Source: Bacillota bacterium (GTDB taxonomy: Bacteria; Bacillota_E; JAJZYS01; JAJYTV01). From it: DNA of 33,183 bases. Positions 30,848 to 33,183 of the stretch are shown in pieces. The position numbers were made by a program, and so were the translations under genes. Where the stretch lies: the NCBI GenBank assembly GCA_021845645.1, contig JAJZVM010000037.1, forward strand, positions 1 to 33,183. Direction: 5' to 3'. Under the pieces are notes generated by a model. The model saw only the letters and a list, made by a program, of their open reading frames with translations. It did not search any database and was not told the DNA's origin. Positions within the stretch are counted from its first letter, which is position 1; the number at the start of each line of letters is the position of its first letter.

Positions 30848-31000
30848 TTAGGGATGCTCACGTTGTTCAATGCCTACACCTGAGGGCATATGGCGAGCGT
30901 GGCAACAGATGGTGGCACCGTTCATAACGTGCTCAAATTGGGCTTCCGACCAGCTAACCTCTGGTTTCTTGCATCCACCGCAGGGATATGACGAGCGCAT
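30848..31000 (-). CDS. Possible small Cys-rich (zinc-ribbon-like) protein
   Basis: A 50-codon frame starting at ATG 31000 encodes MRSSYPCGGCKKPEVSW, a middle segment with EHVMNGATICCHARH and the end GIEQREHP. Cys8, Cys11, Cys33/34 and His37 could bind one zinc. It ends 20 nt before the GerW start, operon-like, but the ribosome site is weak and codon use is less GC-biased than in neighbouring genes. I do not recognise a family. Real but uncertain. Confidence 0.35.
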   Translation of the reverse strand: MRSSYPCGGCKKPEVSWSEAQFEHVMNGATICCHARHMPSGVGIEQREHP

Positions 31001-31044
31001 CGCTGATCCAAGACCGCGCTGCGAGGACGGCGTAAGCAAGGAAA

Positions 31045-31100
31045 GGCCCGGCCCGGCCGAACCTGGGGAATCACTTAGGGCACAGGGCTCGGGCCGGGCC
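31045..31100. repeat. 11-bp GC-rich inverted repeat
   Basis: ggcccggcccg (31045-31055) and cgggccgggcc (31090-31100) are perfectly complementary around a 34-nt loop. It lies between the HicA stop (31153) and the small Cys-rich frame and could end the hicBA transcript. Confidence 0.4.
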
Positions 31101-31152
31101 CGCGCTACGTGGCTTTGGGCGGCAGGAAGCGGCGTGGCAGTGATTGGTATGG

Positions 31153-31380
31153 CTAGTCGTCGAGGAGCAAGAGGAATTCTTCGACGGACAGTTCGGCAGC
31201 CCGGACAAGTTTTCGAAGTAGCCCACGATCGAGTGTTCGGTGATCCGGAACTGACAAGTTGACCGGCACGCCAGTCTTGATAAGGATGATGTGGCTGCTT
31301 TCGCGCCGCGCGATCAGCCACCCGGCCTTTTGGAGTGCTCGGACCGCCTCACGCCCCGAGATAACGGGAAGAGGTGGCAT
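31153..31380 (-). CDS. hicA: HicA-type toxin (mRNA interferase)
   Basis: A 75-aa protein with the double-stranded RNA-binding-like HicA fold. It has SGREAVRALQKAGWLIARRE followed by the catalytic His in SSHIIL (H30, where most members have GSH) and VNLSVPDHRTLDRGLLRKLV, then an acidic end. HicA toxins cut mRNA when not bound by HicB. Its ATG shares one base with the HicB stop (TGATG), so the antitoxin is made first. Ser in place of Gly before the catalytic His is a mild change; the rest looks active. Confidence 0.88.
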   Translation of the reverse strand: MPPLPVISGREAVRALQKAGWLIARRESSHIILIKTGVPVNLSVPDHRTLDRGLLRKLVRAAELSVEEFLLLLDD

Positions 31381-31583
31381 CAGAGTGCCACCTCGACCAA
31401 CTTTCCGCCAGAAGGTTGCCCGCGCTTATCGGTTTCAACCCTAAGCCAGGACCGTATCGCATCCTTGATGTTCGTCAGAGCTTCCTCTTCAGTTCGCCCT
31501 TGCGACAGGCAACCGGGTAGAGCGGGGCATTCTGCGATGACCCATCCGTCCTCACCGGCCTCCAGGATAACGGGGATCTCCAT
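31380..31583 (-). CDS. hicB: HicB-type antitoxin (short form)
   Basis: A 67-aa protein showing the partly degraded RNase-H-like HicB domain: EIPVILEAGEDGWVIAECPA, LPGCLSQGRTEEEALTNIKD and AIRSWLRVET. It lacks a C-terminal DNA-binding domain, as in many short HicB proteins, so it may not autoregulate directly. ATG 31583 follows GAGG with 8-nt spacing; a longer upstream frame overlaps the promoter and is not credible. It is the first gene of hicBA and is divergent from the sigma factor. Confidence 0.88.
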   Translation of the reverse strand: MEIPVILEAGEDGWVIAECPALPGCLSQGRTEEEALTNIKDAIRSWLRVETDKRGQPSGGKLVEVAL

Positions 31584-31601
31584 CGCCCTCACCTCGGTTT
31601 G

Positions 31602-31607
31602 ATTATA
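31602..31607 (-). promoter_or_regulatory. Consensus -10 element of hicBA
   Basis: A perfect TATAAT on the minus strand (31607-31602) lies 18 nt upstream of the HicB start codon. No good -35 hexamer is found at 17 nt, so the promoter may depend on an extended or regulator-aided mode. The resulting leader is very short. Confidence 0.45.
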
Positions 31608-31659
31608 CCGTGGCAATGCTCGAACGCACGGCCCCGCACCGGTGTCTTCAAGGTAGGAG

Positions 31660-32166
31660 GTGAGCCGCACGACGCTCGACCAGTTCGTAGAGCGCTACGG
31701 GCCCGACGTCTACCGCGCAGCACGCCTCTACACAGGAGATGCCGCACTCGCCGAGGACGTGGCGCAGGAGGTCTTGATCGCGGCCGTGCAGACGTTGCAC
31801 CAGATGCGGGAACCATCCCGATGGCTGGCGAGAGTCACCCATAACAAGGCTCTGAACGCATTGCGCGCTCAGGGACGCCGGCGCGAGGTGTCGCTGAATG
31901 AGGAGCACGACGCACCAGTCGACGACCCGGCCGACCGCTACGAAGAGAGTGATGTTGTCCAAGCAGTGCAGCAACTGCCGGTACCCTTGCGCGAGGCTGT
32001 TGTCCTACGCTACGAGCTAATTTCGCTGTCGGGAAACCCGCTCTGGGAGCGAGGTTGCGGGCACGGAGAGAATGAGTTTCCCCCACAAAACAACGCAGGA
32101 CAGGCCAGTTCAGCAATAGTCAATGGGAGTGTCGAGCAAATCCACCCCATGTCCTACTGTGCATGA
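31660..32166 (+). pseudogene. ECF sigma factor truncated in region 4 by an IS insertion
   Basis: Codons 1-118 encode a normal ECF sigma start. Region 2 reads FVERYGPDVYRAARLY, then AEDVAQEVLIAAVQTL and PSRWLARVTHNKALNALRAQ. A linker and the beginning of region 4 (LPVPLREAVVLRY) follow. After Y118 (base 32013) the sequence no longer matches region 4: the helix-turn-helix with the usual SxxEIAxxLG and GTVKSRL is missing. An unrelated, less GC-rich tail runs to a stop at 32166. The protein should bind core polymerase but not the -35 element, so it is probably inactive. GTG 31660 directly abuts AGGAG; AAGG six bases upstream may serve instead. Confidence 0.75.
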
Positions 32167-33183
32167 ACGTTGTGTAATACTCAGTTATTCGATGAAATAT
32201 AGAGCGCAAGCGGTCCCAATCTGGTAGAATAGTGGGTGACAATAGCCACAAATCTACAGCAGGGAGGACTCGCTTGCATGGCCATTATACCACAGATCCC
32301 GCTCTTCTCGTGGGAACACGTTGAAGGTCTCGGCGACTTGGATCGTCTGCGGCTGGCCCTGGACTACATGCCGGACAAGACCTTGATGGAGCAGCTGGAA
32401 TGCGACCGGGGTCGCGGACGTGACGATCATTCGGTGCGGGCTATGTGGAACTCGGTTCTCGCTGGCATCGTGTTTCAACACCCAAGCATCGAGAGCCTGC
32501 GGCGGGAGCTATCCCGCAACGGCCAACTTCGCTACCTGTGTGGGCTGCATGGCGTGCCGTCCGCCAGCGCCTACACGCGGTTCCTGCACGGTGTCATCCG
32601 GCATGGGGCAGAGATCGACACCATGTTCGAGGCGATGGTTGAGAATCTGGCGACACTGCTGCCCGGGTTTGGGGAGCGCGCGGCCATCGACGGCAAGGCA
32701 CTCCCCTCATTCGCCAAGCACAGGGCGAACAGCGATATCCCGGACGGACGACGGGACACCGACGCAGACTACGGCAAGAAGACCTACAAAGGCAAGCACA
32801 AGGACGGCACCCCTTGGGAGAAAGTCGTCCGGTGGTTCGGCTACCGGCTGCACCTCGTCGTGGACGAGGAATACGAACTGCCGATCGCTTACTCCGTCAC
32901 CAAGGCCAGCACCGTGGACCTCCCCGGCGGGAAGGACCTGATCGCGCAGGTGGCCGAACGTCAGCCCAAGGTCATCGAGAGGATGCAGATCCTGACGGCG
33001 GACAAGGGCTACGACGACACCAAGTTCACCGTCACGCTGTACGACGAGCACACGATCAAGCCCGTGATCGACATTCGCAATTCATGGAAGGACGGCGAGC
33101 AGACCCGCCTGCTGCCGGGGCACACGAACGCGACCTACGACCTGCACGGCAACGTCTACTGCTATCACCCGCAGACGGACGAG
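32017..33183 (+). mobile_element. Insertion sequence, left part (runs off right edge)
   Basis: The left boundary is inferred from the break in the sigma factor at about 32014-32020. About 260 bp of lower-GC non-coding sequence follows. It includes a hairpin of GGGAAAC (32031-32037) with GTTTCCC (32076-32082), an inner CGCTC/GAGCG stem (32039-32051) and an AT-rich, promoter-like stretch (about 32165-32240). A DDE transposase gene is next. The terminal inverted repeat cannot be confirmed because the right end is outside the window. Confidence 0.65.
32278..33183 (+). CDS. DDE transposase (IS4/IS5 superfamily, DUF772-type N-terminus), partial
   Basis: 302 codons are open to the right edge. The N-terminal domain (DYMPDKTLMEQL, SVRAMWNSVLAGIVFQHPSI, ESLRRELSRNGQLRYLCGLH) is of the DUF772 kind that binds transposon ends. 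The catalytic domain shows the first Asp D138 in AAIDGKAL and the second Asp D242 in LTADKGYDD; the Glu lies beyond the edge. GGGAGG is 10 nt before ATG 32278. The reading frame is uninterrupted, so the element may still be active. Similar transposases are known to me from clostridial thermophiles, which fits the proposed host. Confidence 0.9.
   Translation, partial: MAIIPQIPLFSWEHVEGLGDLDRLRLALDYMPDKTLMEQLECDRGRGRDDHSVRAMWNSVLAGIVFQHPSIESLRRELSRNGQLRYLCGLHGVPSASAYTRFLHGVIRHGAEIDTMFEAMVENLATLLPGFGERAAIDGKALPSFAKHRANSDIPDGRRDTDADYGKKTYKGKHKDGTPWEKVVRWFGYRLHLVVDEEYELPIAYSVTKASTVDLPGGKDLIAQVAERQPKVIERMQILTADKGYDDTKFTVTLYDEHTIKPVIDIRNSWKDGEQTRLLPGHTNATYDLHGNVYCYHPQTDE

Noticed and set aside
1..33183. 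CRISPR array or prophage
   Set aside because: I see no regularly spaced repeats, cas genes or phage structural genes; the holin-family proteins here are chromosomal YvlD-type membrane proteins.

Overview
The window is GC-rich (roughly two thirds G+C), with tightly packed, often overlapping genes and frequent GTG/TTG starts. Several families point to a high-GC member of the Bacillota or a close relative: a GerW/YtfJ protein and a YhbH/YeaH-type (DUF444) protein, both linked to sporulation in Bacillus; a KimA/YdaO-type potassium transporter; and a transposase of a kind I associate with clostridial thermophiles. This placement is inference from gene content only.

Layout. (a) 1-1280: start of a secreted protein running off the left edge, then about 1 kb without an intact gene, holding an IS110-like transposase remnant and two strong hairpins. 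(b) 1281-8398, plus strand: a small membrane protein (phage-holin-4_2 family), a GH15 glucoamylase-like enzyme translationally coupled to a GT4 glycosyltransferase, an SPFH/stomatin-like protein, a second holin-4_2 paralogue, and a KimA-like K+ transporter with a 260-nt leader. (c) 8722-10315, minus: a three-gene overlapping operon of a SHOCT-domain protein and two unrecognised membrane-anchored proteins. (d) 10584-26410: a catabolic island transcribed in both directions from a promoter region at 19072-19263. The leftward arm carries a DUF2848 protein, cupin, GntR/FCD regulator, nitrilase-family amidase, CoxG-like protein, amidohydrolase, acyl-CoA synthetase, enoyl-CoA hydratase and an isobutyryl-CoA-mutase-like large subunit. 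The rightward arm carries the three subunits of a molybdenum hydroxylase (xanthine dehydrogenase/CO dehydrogenase family), a PaaK-like CoA ligase, a PaaI-like thioesterase, an alpha/beta hydrolase and a SatP-type acetate transporter. (e) 26411-26831: three consecutive strong stem-loops and a segment resembling the 5' end of RNase P RNA. (f) 26832-31000, minus: small Cys-rich ORF, GerW, SNF2-type helicase, a PanC-like protein that has lost key active-site residues, and DUF444. (g) 31153-33183: a HicBA toxin-antitoxin pair and, divergent from it, an ECF sigma factor whose region 4 is cut off by an IS element whose DDE transposase runs off the right edge.

How the genes may work together. The island looks like a peripheral pathway for an organic acid or amide that is hydroxylated by a molybdoenzyme, hydrolysed, activated to CoA thioesters and rearranged by a B12-dependent mutase, ending near acetate/acyl-CoA metabolism. 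The substrate is not deducible from sequence. The GH15-GT4 pair suggests alpha-glucan turnover. The helicase/PanC-like/DUF444/GerW operon is the least expected grouping and is the best candidate here for something undescribed.
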